Shown piece by piece: positions 50,972 through 60,134 of a stretch of 64,000 bases of DNA. The notes under the pieces were generated by a model, which saw nothing but the letters and a program-made list of their open reading frames with translations, did no database searches and was not told where the DNA came from. How positions within the stretch are numbered: position 1 is the first letter of the stretch; each line of letters begins with the position of its first letter. A program made the translations under genes and the position numbers. This DNA is from Halobellus inordinatus (GTDB taxonomy: Archaea > Halobacteriota > Halobacteria > Halobacteriales > Haloferacaceae): assembly GCF_024464655.1 (NCBI RefSeq), contig NZ_JANHAV010000005.1, positions 124,001 through 188,000 on the forward strand, given 5' to 3'.

Positions 50972-51094
50972 GCCGTCCGGGGAGCACGGACGGTCGATCG
51001 TCCGCTGGGCGGAGAACGAGCGGCGTGTCGTACCCTCACACGGCCGTTCGGGCGAAAGAAAACCGTTAAAAGTCGCCGCAGGGTGTTGTGAGGT

Positions 51095-51574
51095 ATGGCT
51101 GGAACTATCGAAGTACTCGTTCCCGGCGGGGAGGCGAACCCTGGTCCGCCGCTCGGTCCGGAACTCGGACCGACCCCTGTGAACGTGCAGGACGTCGTCC
51201 AGCAGATCAACGACGAGACGGCTGCGTTCGACGGGATGGAAGTCCCCGTCACCGTCGAGTACGAGGACGACGGCTCCTTTACGATCTCTGTCGGCGTTCC
51301 GCCGACGGCCGAACTCGTCAAGGACGAGGCCGGCTTCGAGACCGGATCGGGCGAACCCCAGGAGAACTTCGTCGCCGATCTGACCGTCGAACAGGTGAAG
51401 AAGATCGCAGAGCAGAAGTCCTCTGACCTGCTCTCGTACGACTCGTTCAACGCCGCGAAGGAGGTCGTCGGTACGTGTACCTCCCTCGGCGTCACGATCG
51501 AGGGCAACGACCCGCGCGAGTTCAAAGAGCGGATGGAAGACGGCGAGTACGACGACGTCTTCGCCGACGAGTAA
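51095..51574 (+). CDS. rpl11: 50S ribosomal protein L11 (uL11)
   Basis: The 159 aa protein contains EVLVPGGEANPGPPLGPELG, the conserved proline-rich tract of the L11 N-terminus, and the C-terminal rRNA-binding region VKKIAEQKSSDLLSYDSFNA followed by AAKEVVGTCTSLGVTIEG. L11 forms the GTPase-associated stalk base on 23S rRNA. It precedes L1-L10-L12, separated by a 400-base leader region. Confidence 0.96.
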   Translation: MAGTIEVLVPGGEANPGPPLGPELGPTPVNVQDVVQQINDETAAFDGMEVPVTVEYEDDGSFTISVGVPPTAELVKDEAGFETGSGEPQENFVADLTVEQVKKIAEQKSSDLLSYDSFNAAKEVVGTCTSLGVTIEGNDPREFKERMEDGEYDDVFADE

Positions 51575-51890
51575 CTCGCGGTTCAGACTCCCCCGACGGA
51601 ATCGGGCACGGTGCGTTGTCGCCGTGACCCCACTCACTGCGGACGCCTTTCTCTCTGCGGTTCGATCGGTCGCGAGCGGCGCGTCTCTCGACGCCCGACC
51701 GTCGCCACAGGACCGTCGGGCAACCGCCGCATTGGAACCGGTGCGGCCGCGTTCTACAGAGAAAGCAAGGCGAGTGCCTCGGGGCTTGACCCCGAGGCGG
51801 TTCACCGTGTCGACTATTCCCACGAATACGGGGTTTCGCGCCCGAAAACGGCCGGTACGTGGGATCTGCTTCGACGGACTTAAGGCCGCC
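51575..51890. other. Intergenic region upstream of the L1 leader with a strong hairpin
   Basis: About 315 bases without a convincing gene. A perfect 9 bp stem (GCCTCGGGG/CCCCGAGGC, loop CTTGA) lies at 51776-51798. A plus-strand frame through it reads AAFYRESKASASGLDPEAVH, but its N-terminal part looks non-coding. A TATA-like ACTTAAGG near 51878 is a likely start for the L1 operon transcript. Confidence 0.5.
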
Positions 51891-51972
51891 ATTCCCGTTC
51901 GATTCGACGAGACAGGCAGACGCCTGTTTCACTGACCCGTAGGAGCAATCCTGCGTACTACGGAGGTGAATA
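51891..51972 (+). promoter_or_regulatory. 5' leader of the L1-L10-L12 operon, probable L1 autoregulatory site, with Shine-Dalgarno
   Basis: The leader ends GGAGGTGAATAATG, a strong Shine-Dalgarno a few bases before the L1 start, in contrast to the leaderless starts nearby. Upstream, ACAGGCAGACGCCTGT can form a hairpin. Archaeal L1 operons are known to be controlled by L1 binding to such a leader that mimics its 23S rRNA site. This site is inferred by position and structure. Confidence 0.5.
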
Positions 51973-52611
51973 ATGGCAGATACGATAGTTGACGCAGTCT
52001 CTCGCGCACTCGACGAGGCACCCCCACGGAACTTCCGTGAGACGGTAGACCTCGCCGTTAATCTGCGCGATCTCGACCTTAACGACCCGTCGAAACGTGT
52101 CGACGAGTCTGTGGTTCTGCCCAGCGGCACGGGCCAGGAGACACAGATCGTCGTGTTCGCGAGCGGTGAAACCGCTCTCCGAGCCGAGGAGGCCGCCGAC
52201 CAAGTTCTGGACGGCGACGACCTCGAAGAGCTCGGAGACGACACCGACGCGGCAAAAGACCTCGCCGACGAGACCGACTTCTTCGTGGCCGAAGCCAGCA
52301 TGATGCAGGACATCGGCCGCTTCCTGGGGACGGTTCTCGGTCCGCGCGGTAAGATGCCGACGCCGCTCCAGCCGGACGACGACGTCGTCGAGACAGTGAA
52401 CCGAATGAAGAACACGGTGCAACTCCGCTCCCGCGATCGCCGGACGTTCCACACCCGCGTGGGTGCACAGGACATGGACTCCGAGGAGATCGCGGACAAC
52501 ATCGACGTCATCATCCGTCGTCTGGAGGCGAACCTCGAGAAGGGTCCCCTCAACATCGATTCGATGTACGTGAAGACGACGATGGGACCGTCCGTGGAGG
52601 TGCCCGCATGA
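51973..52611 (+). CDS. rpl1: 50S ribosomal protein L1 (uL1)
   Basis: The 212 aa protein begins [20 protein letters not shown] and contains [20 protein letters not shown], the [20 protein letters not shown] signature of L1, and a C-terminal [16 protein letters not shown]1 forms the mobile stalk at the E site and represses its own operon in archaea. It overlaps L10 by 4 bases. Confidence 0.96.
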   Translation: MADTIVDAVSRALDEAPPRNFRETVDLAVNLRDLDLNDPSKRVDESVVLPSGTGQETQIVVFASGETALRAEEAADQVLDGDDLEELGDDTDAAKDLADETDFFVAEASMMQDIGRFLGTVLGPRGKMPTPLQPDDDVVETVNRMKNTVQLRSRDRRTFHTRVGAQDMDSEEIADNIDVIIRRLEANLEKGPLNIDSMYVKTTMGPSVEVPA

Positions 52612-53660
52612 GCGAGAGCGCATCCGCCCGACGAACGGAGACGATCCCCGAGTGGAAGCGCGAGGAAGTCGCCGAACTCGTCGAGTTCCTCGAGCGTTAC
52701 CAGTCGGTCGGCGTCGTCGACGTCGCCGGCATCCCGAGCCGCCAGCTACAGAGTATGCGGCGCGACCTTCACGGCAGCGCCGAACTGCGGATGAGCCGCA
52801 ACACGCTCGCTGTTCGCGCGCTCGAAGACGTCGACGACGGCCTCGAAGAACTCGTCGAGTACGTCTCGGGCCAGGTGGCGCTCGTCGGCACCAACGACAA
52901 CCCGTTCGGGCTCTACAAACAGCTCGAAGCGTCGAAGACGCCCGCACCGATCAGTGCCGGCGAAGTCGCGCCCAACGACATCGTCATCCCCGAGGGTGAC
53001 ACGGGCGTCGACCCCGGTCCGTTCGTGGGCGAGCTGCAGCAGGTCGGCGCCGCCGCGCGCATTATGGACGGTTCGATCCAGGTCACCGAGGACTCGAAAG
53101 TCCTCGAAGCCGGCGAACCCGTCTCCGAAGAACTCGAAGGCGTGCTCTCCGAGCTCGGTATCGAGCCGAAGGAGGTCGGTCTCGACCTCCGCGGCGTCTT
53201 CTCCGAAGGCGTCCTCTTCGAGCCGGACGAACTCGCGATCGACGTCGACGAGTACCGCGCGGACATCGAGTCCGCCGCTGCCGCCGCACGGAACCTCGCG
53301 GTCAACGCGACGATCCCGACGGCGCAGTCCACGCCGACGCTACTCGCGAAGGCCGCTGGCGACGCGAAGGCCCTTGGGCTCTTCGCCGCCATCGAGGACC
53401 CCGACGTGCTGCCTGACCTCGTCGCGAAAGCCGACGCCCAGGTCCGCACGCTCGCGGCACAGATCGACGACGACGAGGCACTCCCGGAGGAACTCCGGGG
53501 GGTCGAGGCGCCCGCACCGGCTGCCGAGGAGGCGGCCGAAGCGGACGCAGAAGAGGAATCGGCCGACGAAGACACTGACGAACAAGAAGCCGACGCCGAC
53601 GACACCGACGACGACGATGACGACGACGGTGCCGAAGGACTCGGTGCGATGTTCGGATAA
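52608..53660 (+). CDS. rpl10: 50S ribosomal protein L10 (uL10, P0)
   Basis: The 350 aa protein starts [20 protein letters not shown] and has [35 protein letters not shown] long helical spine carries the L12 dimers, and the C-terminus is extremely acidic, ending [15 protein letters not shown] like eukaryal/archaeal P0. It anchors the L12 stalk on L11 and 23S rRNA. Confidence 0.95.
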   Translation: MSESASARRTETIPEWKREEVAELVEFLERYQSVGVVDVAGIPSRQLQSMRRDLHGSAELRMSRNTLAVRALEDVDDGLEELVEYVSGQVALVGTNDNPFGLYKQLEASKTPAPISAGEVAPNDIVIPEGDTGVDPGPFVGELQQVGAAARIMDGSIQVTEDSKVLEAGEPVSEELEGVLSELGIEPKEVGLDLRGVFSEGVLFEPDELAIDVDEYRADIESAAAAARNLAVNATIPTAQSTPTLLAKAAGDAKALGLFAAIEDPDVLPDLVAKADAQVRTLAAQIDDDEALPEELRGVEAPAPAAEEAAEADAEEESADEDTDEQEADADDTDDDDDDDGAEGLGAMFG

Positions 53661-53678
53661 CACACGAGGTATACGACA

Positions 53679-54017
53679 ATGGAATACGTTTACGCAGCTC
53701 TCATCCTGAACGAATCGGGCGAAGAGATCAACGAAGACAACGTCACCGCAGTTCTCGACGCCGCTGGCGTCGACGTCGAAGAGTCCCGCGTGAAGGCGCT
53801 CGTCGCCGCACTAGAGGACGTCGACATCGAGGAGGCCGTCGAGACGGCCGCCGCCGCACCCGCACCCGCTACGGGCGGCGCCGCTGGCGGCGAGCCCGCG
53901 GCCGCTGACGAGGGCGACGAAGAGGAAGAAGCCGAAGAGGAAGCCGAGGAAGCAGCCGACGAAGAAGAAGAGGACGAAGAGGCCTCCGGCGAGGGTCTCG
54001 GCAACCTCTTCGGTTAA
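53679..54017 (+). CDS. rpl12: 50S ribosomal protein L12 (P1 type)
   Basis: The 112 aa archaeal L12 reads [20 protein letters not shown], then an Ala/Gly hinge ([19 protein letters not shown]) and a very acidic [20 protein letters not shown] end terminating GLGNLFG, matching the L10 tail. It recruits translation factors. It is the last gene of the operon. Confidence 0.96.
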   Translation: MEYVYAALILNESGEEINEDNVTAVLDAAGVDVEESRVKALVAALEDVDIEEAVETAAAAPAPATGGAAGGEPAAADEGDEEEEAEEEAEEAADEEEEDEEASGEGLGNLFG

Positions 54018-54205
54018 TTCCGACACGCCCAAAGCCGACGACGCCGACCGTCCGATCCGGACGTCGCGCCGACTCGTCTTTCGATCCGATTTCTTTCGAC
54101 GCTCCCGCGTGAGCGACAGCGCTCCGTCGCAGTCTCCAGACTCCCGCCATCAGCGTCCCGCTCGACACGAACGTTCAAATACGAGGCCGGGGCCACTCCG
54201 TCGCG

Positions 54206-55483
54206 ATGGCGACGCCGACAACGATACTCGCGTACGCGTGTCTGGGCGTGGGACTCGGCGCGCTCACCGGACTCGTCCCGGGACTCCACGTCAACAGCGT
54301 CGCGTTCGTCCTCGTCGGCGTCGCACCGAGCATCGACGGACCGCCGGCCGCCGTCGGCGCGGCGGTTCTCGCGGCCGGCGTCGTGCACACGTTCCTCTCG
54401 GTCGTCCCCGGACTTGTGCTCGGCGTCCCGGACGCCGCGACCGCACCGGGAGCGCTCCCCGGACATCGACTCGTGCTGGCCGGTCGCGGCCGCGAGGCGA
54501 TCCGGCTCTCCGCGCTCGGGAGCAGTATCGCGCTCCTCGTCGCTGTCGGGGTCGCGCTTCCGCTGTCGCACGTCGTCGCCGGCGGCCGCGAGTGGTTGCT
54601 CGCCGCCCTCCCAGTGCTACTCGCGGGCGTCACTGCGCTGCTCGTCCTCGCCGAGCCGACGCGTCGGAGTCGGCTGGGTGCCCTCCTCTGTGTCGCACTC
54701 GCAACCGGACTGGGACTTCTGACGCTCGATCTCCCCGTGTCGGGGCCGCTGTCACCCGACGGAGCGGCGTCGATGCTCGCTCCGCTGTTCGGCGGATTGT
54801 TCGGCGCGCCGGTGCTACTGGACGCGCTGGACGCGCACGGGTCGATCCCGCCACAGGACGGCGTGACGCTCGGACTGTCGCGGCTCGAAGCACTCCGGGC
54901 CGGCCTCGCGGGCGTCGGCGGGGGCGCGCTCGTCGGATATCTCCCCGGCGTCTCCGCGGGTGTCGCAGCAGTCCTCGCCCTCGGTGGTTCCGGAGGGAGC
55001 GGGCCGGCGGGCCGCGGCTCGGACCGGGCGTACGTCGTCGCCACGAGCGGGGCCGATACGGCGACAGCTGTATTCGCGGTCGCGTCGCTGGCCGTCCTCG
55101 GCGCGCCGCGGAGCGGCGTCACCGTCGCGCTCACCTCGCTCGGCGTGGCGGGGCGGACGACGGCGACGAGTACGGGCGAAGCCGCGAGCGTCCCGTTCGG
55201 CCTCCTCGATATGCTGCTCGTGATCGCGCTGGCCGCGAGCCTCGGGATTGTGGTCCTCGTCACTCTCGGTGATCGGTATCTCCGTCTCGTGCGCGTGCTC
55301 CCGCGACGGCCACTCGTCGTCGCCGTGCTCGGGCTGCTCGTCGCGCTGGCGCTCGGGTTCGGTGGCGTCCTCGGGGGCGCGGTGTTCTGTCTCGCGGCGC
55401 TCGTCGGATTGATACCGCCGCGCGTCGGCGCGCGACGCGTGCACCTGATGAACGTGCTCCTCGGCCCGATCGTACTCGGATGA
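54206..55483 (+). CDS. TctA-like (tripartite tricarboxylate transporter permease type) membrane protein
   Basis: The 425 aa protein has about eleven helices. LGALTGLVPGLHVNSVAFVLVGVAP in the first part and VGGGALVGYLPGVSAGVAAVLAL in the second recall the two G-PG motifs of TctA/DUF112 permeases, and VATSGADTATAVFAVASLAVLG lies between. No binding protein or small TctB is adjacent, as is usual for the archaeal members. Substrate unknown. Confidence 0.72.
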   Translation: MATPTTILAYACLGVGLGALTGLVPGLHVNSVAFVLVGVAPSIDGPPAAVGAAVLAAGVVHTFLSVVPGLVLGVPDAATAPGALPGHRLVLAGRGREAIRLSALGSSIALLVAVGVALPLSHVVAGGREWLLAALPVLLAGVTALLVLAEPTRRSRLGALLCVALATGLGLLTLDLPVSGPLSPDGAASMLAPLFGGLFGAPVLLDALDAHGSIPPQDGVTLGLSRLEALRAGLAGVGGGALVGYLPGVSAGVAAVLALGGSGGSGPAGRGSDRAYVVATSGADTATAVFAVASLAVLGAPRSGVTVALTSLGVAGRTTATSTGEAASVPFGLLDMLLVIALAASLGIVVLVTLGDRYLRLVRVLPRRPLVVAVLGLLVALALGFGGVLGGAVFCLAALVGLIPPRVGARRVHLMNVLLGPIVLG

Positions 55484-55528
55484 GCGGGAAAGACAACCGT
55501 TAAAAGTCGCGGACGGGTGCTGTAGTGT

Positions 55529-55708
55529 ATGAGCCAGTCCGAGCAGCGACACGCCCGGCAGTGCGTGTCCTGTGGCATCAACATCTCCGGCATGAGCGCG
55601 GCAACGTTCAACTGTCCGGACTGTGGCCACGAGATCTCGCGGTGTGCGAAGTGCCGAAAGCAGAGCAACCTCTATGAATGCCCCGACTGTGGGTTTATGG
55701 GACCCTGA
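55529..55708 (+). CDS. Double zinc-finger microprotein (59 aa), HVO_2753-like
   Basis: The frame reads [59 protein letters not shown]. Four CXXC-type knuckles (CVSCG, CPDCG, CAKC, CPDCG) provide eight ligands for two zinc ions. The size, motifs and the adjacent aEF1B gene match what I recall of the Haloferax volcanii zinc-finger protein HVO_2753. It lies 3 bases before aEF1B and is probably co-transcribed. Confidence 0.88.
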   Translation: MSQSEQRHARQCVSCGINISGMSAATFNCPDCGHEISRCAKCRKQSNLYECPDCGFMGP

Positions 55709-55711
55709 ACG

Positions 55712-55978
55712 ATGGGAAAGGTAGCCGCTAAGATCAAGGTGATGCCGAACAGCCCCGAAATCGACCTCGACGAACTGCAGGAGCGACTCGAACAGTCGCT
55801 CCCCGAGGGCGCGAAGATCAACGGCTTCGAACGCGACGACGTCGCGTTCGGGCTGGTCGCGCTGCTCCCCACCGTGATCGTTCCCGACGACGCCGGCGGA
55901 ACGGAAGCGGTCGAAGAAGCGTTCACCGACGTCGACGGCGTCGAAAGCGTCTCCGTCGAGAACGTCGGCCGAATCTAA
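55712..55978 (+). CDS. Translation elongation factor 1-beta (aEF1B)
   Basis: The 88 aa protein begins [20 protein letters not shown] and contains [20 protein letters not shown] plus the C-terminal [22 protein letters not shown]. This alpha-beta sandwich is the archaeal guanine-nucleotide exchange factor for EF-1alpha. The family is 85-92 aa, so the gene is complete. The coupled zinc-finger gene is immediately upstream. Confidence 0.94.
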   Translation: MGKVAAKIKVMPNSPEIDLDELQERLEQSLPEGAKINGFERDDVAFGLVALLPTVIVPDDAGGTEAVEEAFTDVDGVESVSVENVGRI

Positions 55979-55993
55979 AAGCGGCGACTGCGG

Positions 55994-56278
55994 TTACGCC
56001 TGCTTTCTCTCGTATCGCTGTAAGAAGAGAACACCGACCACTGGCGAGACGAGAAAGCCCAGCCCCAGCGCCACGAACAGGGGGACGGCACCGAAGTCGA
56101 GACTCGCCACGGCCGCGACGCCGAGCAGTGCTCCGAGGAGGATGCTCACGGCGACGCCCATCCCGAACTGTTCGAGACGCGAACTAGAGTCACTGTGCGA
56201 CGATCCGTCGTCTCCATCGGTTAGCGCGGCATCGACCTCGTCGGGAAGCTGACCGCCTGATGCGTATTGCTGTGCCAT
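55994..56278 (-). CDS. Small membrane protein (94 aa)
   Basis: The protein starts [20 protein letters not shown] and has an acidic N-terminus and two helices, [21 protein letters not shown] and [22 protein letters not shown], ending RYERKQA. No family is recognised. It is convergent with aEF1B. Confidence 0.65.
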   Translation of the reverse strand: MAQQYASGGQLPDEVDAALTDGDDGSSHSDSSSRLEQFGMGVAVSILLGALLGVAAVASLDFGAVPLFVALGLGFLVSPVVGVLFLQRYERKQA

Positions 56279-56426
56279 ACCTGATACTACGACGGCCTCC
56301 GTTTTAGGTTTTGTCGGCGATTCCCAGCCTCACAGAAGCCCGTGCGATAGACCCAGAAACGGCGCGGGCTCACGAGACGGGAACGTGCGTTTTATAACCG
56401 CGTCGAAAGTACTGACTCCAACGACT

Positions 56427-56717
56427 ATGCCGAGTTCCAACGGTCCACTTCACGGAACGCGAGGAAAGCTCTCGAACAAGCCGCGCGACCGCGGGACGTC
56501 GCCGCCGCAGCGCGCGATCCAGGAGTACGACGAAGGTCAGAAGGTCCACCTGAAGATCGACCCGAGCGTGCGCGAAGGCCGCTTCCACCCGCGCTTCAAC
56601 GGACACACGGGCGAGGTCGTCGGCAAACAGGGCCGCGCGTTCAAGGTCCAGATCGTCGACGGCGGCAAAGAGAAGACCCTCATCACTCGTCCCGCTCACC
56701 TGCGCGCCCAGGAGTAA
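56427..56717 (+). CDS. rpl21e: 50S ribosomal protein L21e
   Basis: The 96 aa protein reads [60 protein letters not shown], as in the archaeal/eukaryal eL21 family. The start at 56427 follows the TATA-like TTTATAACC at about 56390. It heads a run with rpoF and DUF655. Confidence 0.95.
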   Translation: MPSSNGPLHGTRGKLSNKPRDRGTSPPQRAIQEYDEGQKVHLKIDPSVREGRFHPRFNGHTGEVVGKQGRAFKVQIVDGGKEKTLITRPAHLRAQE

Positions 56718-56729
56718 CACGCTCCGCCG

Positions 56730-57086
56730 ATGACCATCTTCAAGGAAAAAGTCGACGAGGAGTATCTGACCGTCTCAGAAGTCAAAGCACTCCTCGAGGA
56801 CGTCGAAGCCGAGCGTGCCGCGGACGAGGAGCGCGAACTCCAGTACGAACTGGCTCGCGCCGTCGAACACGTGAACCGGTTCGCCCACCTCGACCCCGAG
56901 GAGTCGCGTGAACTCGTCGAGGAACTACTCGAACTGGAGAAGGTCGACGCCCCGACGGCGATCAAGATCGCGGACCTCCTCCCGCAGAGCCGGGACGAAC
57001 TCCGCGCAGTGTACGCACAGGAACGGTACGCCCTGAGCGGCGAGGAACTCGACGACGTGTTGAACGTCGTCGCGAAGTACGTCTAA
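56730..57086 (+). CDS. rpoF: DNA-directed RNA polymerase subunit F (Rpb4)
   Basis: The 118 aa protein starts MTIFKEKVDEEYLTVSEVKA and contains the HRDC-like region DAPTAIKIADLLPQSRDELRAVYAQERYALSGEEL. RpoF pairs with RpoE (Rpb7) to form the polymerase stalk. It lies 12 bases after L21e and before DUF655, the usual archaeal order. Confidence 0.94.
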   Translation: MTIFKEKVDEEYLTVSEVKALLEDVEAERAADEERELQYELARAVEHVNRFAHLDPEESRELVEELLELEKVDAPTAIKIADLLPQSRDELRAVYAQERYALSGEELDDVLNVVAKYV

Positions 57087-57150
57087 TCCGACCAGACGGT
57101 TCGTCGCCGTCGGCCAACTATTTAAATAGGCCGTGGGCGTACGTCATCGT

Positions 57151-57795
57151 ATGACCACGACCGAGAGCGGAGACGCCGACGACGCGAGCGAGTCGGAAGG
57201 CGGCGACGACTCCGGCGCGCAGGGCGAGACGGACGCCGCAGCGATGCGCTATGCGGTCGTTCTCGATCACCTGCCGCACGGCCGTGCCGACGACGACCGC
57301 CCCCGACACCGAAAGTCTCCTCTCGCGTACGCGCTCGGTGAGCGCGATTTCCGTCTCTTCGAACTCACGCTGAGCGACGACACCGACATTTCGATCGGCG
57401 ACCGGGTCGTGATCGGCCCGACGGAAGCCCGCGACGCCGTCGAGGGGTTCAAAGAGGTACGGTACGACGACATCTCGAACACGGCGAACGCCGAACTGGA
57501 GTACGCAATCGAGGAGATCGTCGACGCCAACGAGCAGCGCTTCGTCGACTTCTACAACGACGCCCAGCCGATCACGCTGCGGCTCCACCAACTCAACCTC
57601 CTGCCCGGCATCGGGAAGAAACTCCGCAACAACGTCCTCGATCAACGCAAGCGCGGTCCCTTCGAGAGCTTCGAGGACGTCGAAGAACGGGTCTCGGGGC
57701 TCCACCGGCCGAAAGAGATCCTCGCCGAGCGGATTATGGAGGAACTCCGCGACGACGACCTGAAGTACAAGACGTTCGTCGGACGCGAATCGTAG
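57151..57795 (+). CDS. DUF655 family protein (putative RNA-binding, helix-hairpin-helix)
   Basis: The 214 aa protein has an acidic N-terminus, an S1/OB-like region (YAVVLDHLPHGRADD...IGDRVVIGP) and a C-terminal LHQLNLLPGIGKKLRNNVLDQRKRGPFESFEDV. LPGIGKKL is the helix-hairpin-helix-like motif of DUF655. Its conserved place between rpoF and ksgA suggests a role in transcription or ribosome biogenesis. The start at 57151 follows TTTAAATAG (57121-57129). Confidence 0.9.
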   Translation: MTTTESGDADDASESEGGDDSGAQGETDAAAMRYAVVLDHLPHGRADDDRPRHRKSPLAYALGERDFRLFELTLSDDTDISIGDRVVIGPTEARDAVEGFKEVRYDDISNTANAELEYAIEEIVDANEQRFVDFYNDAQPITLRLHQLNLLPGIGKKLRNNVLDQRKRGPFESFEDVEERVSGLHRPKEILAERIMEELRDDDLKYKTFVGRES

Positions 57796-57836
57796 CGCAG
57801 CGCCGTCGAGAGTCGTTCGGCGGCCGTCTACTTCCT

Positions 57837-57920
57837 ACAGTAGCGTTTGCAACTGATTACACAGCCGATCGCACGACTGCGTGCAATTCGGTGCGTGAAG
57901 ACTTGCAAACGCAACTATAT
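57837..57920. mobile_element. Inverted-repeat element A, copy 3 (uninterrupted)
   Basis: The left end ACAGTAGCGTTTGCAAC and the right end TTGCAAACGCAACTATAT are inverted repeats around a palindromic interior (GATCGCACGACTGCGTGC). The ends, the GAAGACTTGCAAA motif and the size (84 bp) match the copy nested at 6751-6911. It is directly followed by element B. Confidence 0.78.
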
Positions 57921-58000
57921 AGGGATTATCGTAAGTCCGCATAGATTTCTCGCCGGACGGTACGGCGAGAATCTCCGAACGGTGACGATAAGCCCTATAG
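57917..58000. mobile_element. Inverted-repeat element B, copy 2 (inverted interior)
   Basis: ATATAGGGATTATCG and CGATAAGCCCTATAG are the inverted ends. The interior ATAGATTTCTCGCCGGACGG is the reverse complement of the interior of copy 1, so the two copies lie in opposite orientations. It overlaps the last bases of element A copy 3. Confidence 0.75.
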
Positions 58001-58060
58001 TTCGAGTTGGGTAGACCACGAGCCGAGACGTTTACACGCGCCCGCCTGCAATCGACGCCA

Positions 58061-58927
58061 ATGACAGATTCGACGCCCGACGCCGCGCCCGATCTTCGCG
58101 ACCCCGACGAGTTGCGCCGTCGGGCCGGCGTGCGCGGCGATCCCGACCGCGATCAGCACTTCCTGATCGACGACCGGGTGCTCGATCGGATTCCGACGTA
58201 TCTCCCCGAGGATGCGGATACGACACATATCCTCGAAATCGGCGGCGGGACCGGTGCGCTCACGGATCGCCTGCTCCGCGTCGCCGAGCAAGTCACCGTC
58301 GTCGAACGCGACCCCGCGCTCGCGGCGTTCCTCCGCGAGGAGTTCGAAGCCGACATCGAAGCCGGGCGATTAGAAATCATCGAAGGCGACGCCCTGGAGG
58401 TCGAACTCCCGGAGTTCACCGCGTGCGTCGCGAATCTCCCGTACGGGATCTCCTCTGAGATCACCTTCCGACTGCTGCCGACGCAGCGCCCGCTGGTACT
58501 GATGTTCCAGCGGGAGTTCGGCGAGCGGATGGCGGCCGAGCCCGGCACCGACGACTACGGCCGGCTGTCGGTGAGCGCCCAGCACTACGCGGACGTCGAA
58601 GTCGTCGAGATCGTGCCGCCGGAGGCGTTCGACCCCGCGCCGGCCGTCGAGAGCGCGATCGTTCGCCTCCGGCCCCGAGAACCGGACTACGAAGTCACAG
58701 ACGAGGCGTTCTTCTTCGACTTCGTGAAGGCGCTTTTCACCCAGCGGCGCAAGACGATCCGAAACGGCATCCGCAACACCGCACACATCTCGGGGCTGTC
58801 CGACCCCGAGGCCGTCGTCGACGCCGTCGAAGACGTCGACGAGGACCTGCTCCGCGCCCGGGCAGGGTCGCTCTCGCCCGCGGCGTTCGCAGAACTGACC
58901 GCCATCGCCGACGAACACGGCCGCTGA
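58061..58927 (+). CDS. rsmA: 16S rRNA dimethyladenosine transferase KsgA/RsmA
   Basis: The 288 aa methyltransferase has the SAM motif ILEIGGGTGALTDRLLRVAE, VERDPALAAFL, GDALEVELPEF, the catalytic NLPYGISSEITF (NLPY motif) and VQ-like IVRLRPREPDY. It dimethylates two adjacent adenines near the 3' end of 16S rRNA. The ATG at 58061 gives standard length. It follows elements A and B. Confidence 0.95.
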   Translation: MTDSTPDAAPDLRDPDELRRRAGVRGDPDRDQHFLIDDRVLDRIPTYLPEDADTTHILEIGGGTGALTDRLLRVAEQVTVVERDPALAAFLREEFEADIEAGRLEIIEGDALEVELPEFTACVANLPYGISSEITFRLLPTQRPLVLMFQREFGERMAAEPGTDDYGRLSVSAQHYADVEVVEIVPPEAFDPAPAVESAIVRLRPREPDYEVTDEAFFFDFVKALFTQRRKTIRNGIRNTAHISGLSDPEAVVDAVEDVDEDLLRARAGSLSPAAFAELTAIADEHGR

Positions 58928-58928
58928 G

Positions 58929-60134
58929 ATGTCTCACGTGGGACCCCTCCTCGCACTGCAGATCTTCTCCGACGGGGTCGGCAGCACGCTCGCTGGTCTC
59001 CCGCAACTCGTCCCGTCGACCGCCGGTCGAATCGCCGTCACGTTCGCCATCGGCGTCGCGGTGATGGCACTGCTCGCACGGACGGAGTGGCTCCACGCGA
59101 TCGAGCCCGAACAGATCCCACAGACGCTGTGGCACGTCTTCGTAACGTTCGGCACGATGGTCCTTGCGCTGACGGGCGGCGTCGCGATCGTCGCCGTGTG
59201 GGGGCTTTCGGCGGAACTGCTCGGCGTCTTCGGCGACAACTACGGTCCGGAGACCCTCGTCCGGATCGGCATCTCGCTGCTGTTCCTGATCGGTGCGTAC
59301 ACGATGACGGGGCTCGTCCGACAGCTCATCGAGGAGATCGCCGAGACGCGGTCCTCACTCGGTGAGCACGAGCGCGAGATCGCGTTCCGGATCGGGCAGG
59401 TCACGCTGTATCTCCTGGCGTTCACGATCGTGCTCTCGCTGTGGCGGGTGAACGTCGGCGGCATCCTCGTCGGGGCGGGGTTCCTCGGGATCGTCTTCGG
59501 TATGGCCGCCCGACAGACCCTCGGGGCGCTCATCGCCGGGTTCGTGCTGATGTTCTCGCGCCCCTTCGAGATCGGCGATTGGATCCAGGTCGGCGAGTAC
59601 GAGGGGATCGTCACCGACATCACGATCGTCAACACCCGGATCCAGACGTTCGACGGCGAGTACGTGATGATCCCCAACGACGTCGTCTCCTCAGAGAGCC
59701 TCGTCAACCGGAGCCGGAAGGGACGGCTCCGCATCGAAGTCGAGGTCGGCGTCGACTACGACGCCGATCCTGAACGGGCTGCCAAAGTCGCACAGAAGGC
59801 GGTTTCGGGGCTCGACGATCCGATGAGCGTGCCGACGCCGCAGGTCGTGCTCAAGCGACTCGGCGACTCCGCAGTCGTCCTCGGCGTCCGGTACTGGATC
59901 GACAATCCGAGCGCGCGTCGGAAGTGGCGCTCACAGACCGCGGTCATCGGCGCGGTCAAGGAAGCGCTCGAAGCCGAGGACATCAAGATCCCGTTCCCGC
60001 AGCGCGAACTCACCGGCCGGGAGGAGGCCGGCGGCTTCGTCCTCGCGGGTGACGACACGGGCGCCGAAGCAGCATCGAGCGAGGAGCAAGCGCCGCCGGC
60101 GGAAGCGGCGAGCGACGGGGGTGAGTCGTCGTGA
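58929..60134 (+). CDS. MscS-family mechanosensitive ion channel
   Basis: The 401 aa protein has four to five N-terminal helices (LLALQIFSDGVGST...; AVTFAIGVAVMALLAR; TMVLALTGGVAIVAVWGLSA; VTLYLLAFTIVLSLWRVNVGG). The MscS pore and beta domain then read LVGAGFLGIVFGMAARQTLGALIAGFVLMFSRPFEIGDWIQVGEYEGIV. The SRPFEIGDW signature is diagnostic. It releases solutes on osmotic downshift, critical for a halophile. It overlaps the next gene by 4 bases. Confidence 0.93.
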   Translation: MSHVGPLLALQIFSDGVGSTLAGLPQLVPSTAGRIAVTFAIGVAVMALLARTEWLHAIEPEQIPQTLWHVFVTFGTMVLALTGGVAIVAVWGLSAELLGVFGDNYGPETLVRIGISLLFLIGAYTMTGLVRQLIEEIAETRSSLGEHEREIAFRIGQVTLYLLAFTIVLSLWRVNVGGILVGAGFLGIVFGMAARQTLGALIAGFVLMFSRPFEIGDWIQVGEYEGIVTDITIVNTRIQTFDGEYVMIPNDVVSSESLVNRSRKGRLRIEVEVGVDYDADPERAAKVAQKAVSGLDDPMSVPTPQVVLKRLGDSAVVLGVRYWIDNPSARRKWRSQTAVIGAVKEALEAEDIKIPFPQRELTGREEAGGFVLAGDDTGAEAASSEEQAPPAEAASDGGESS

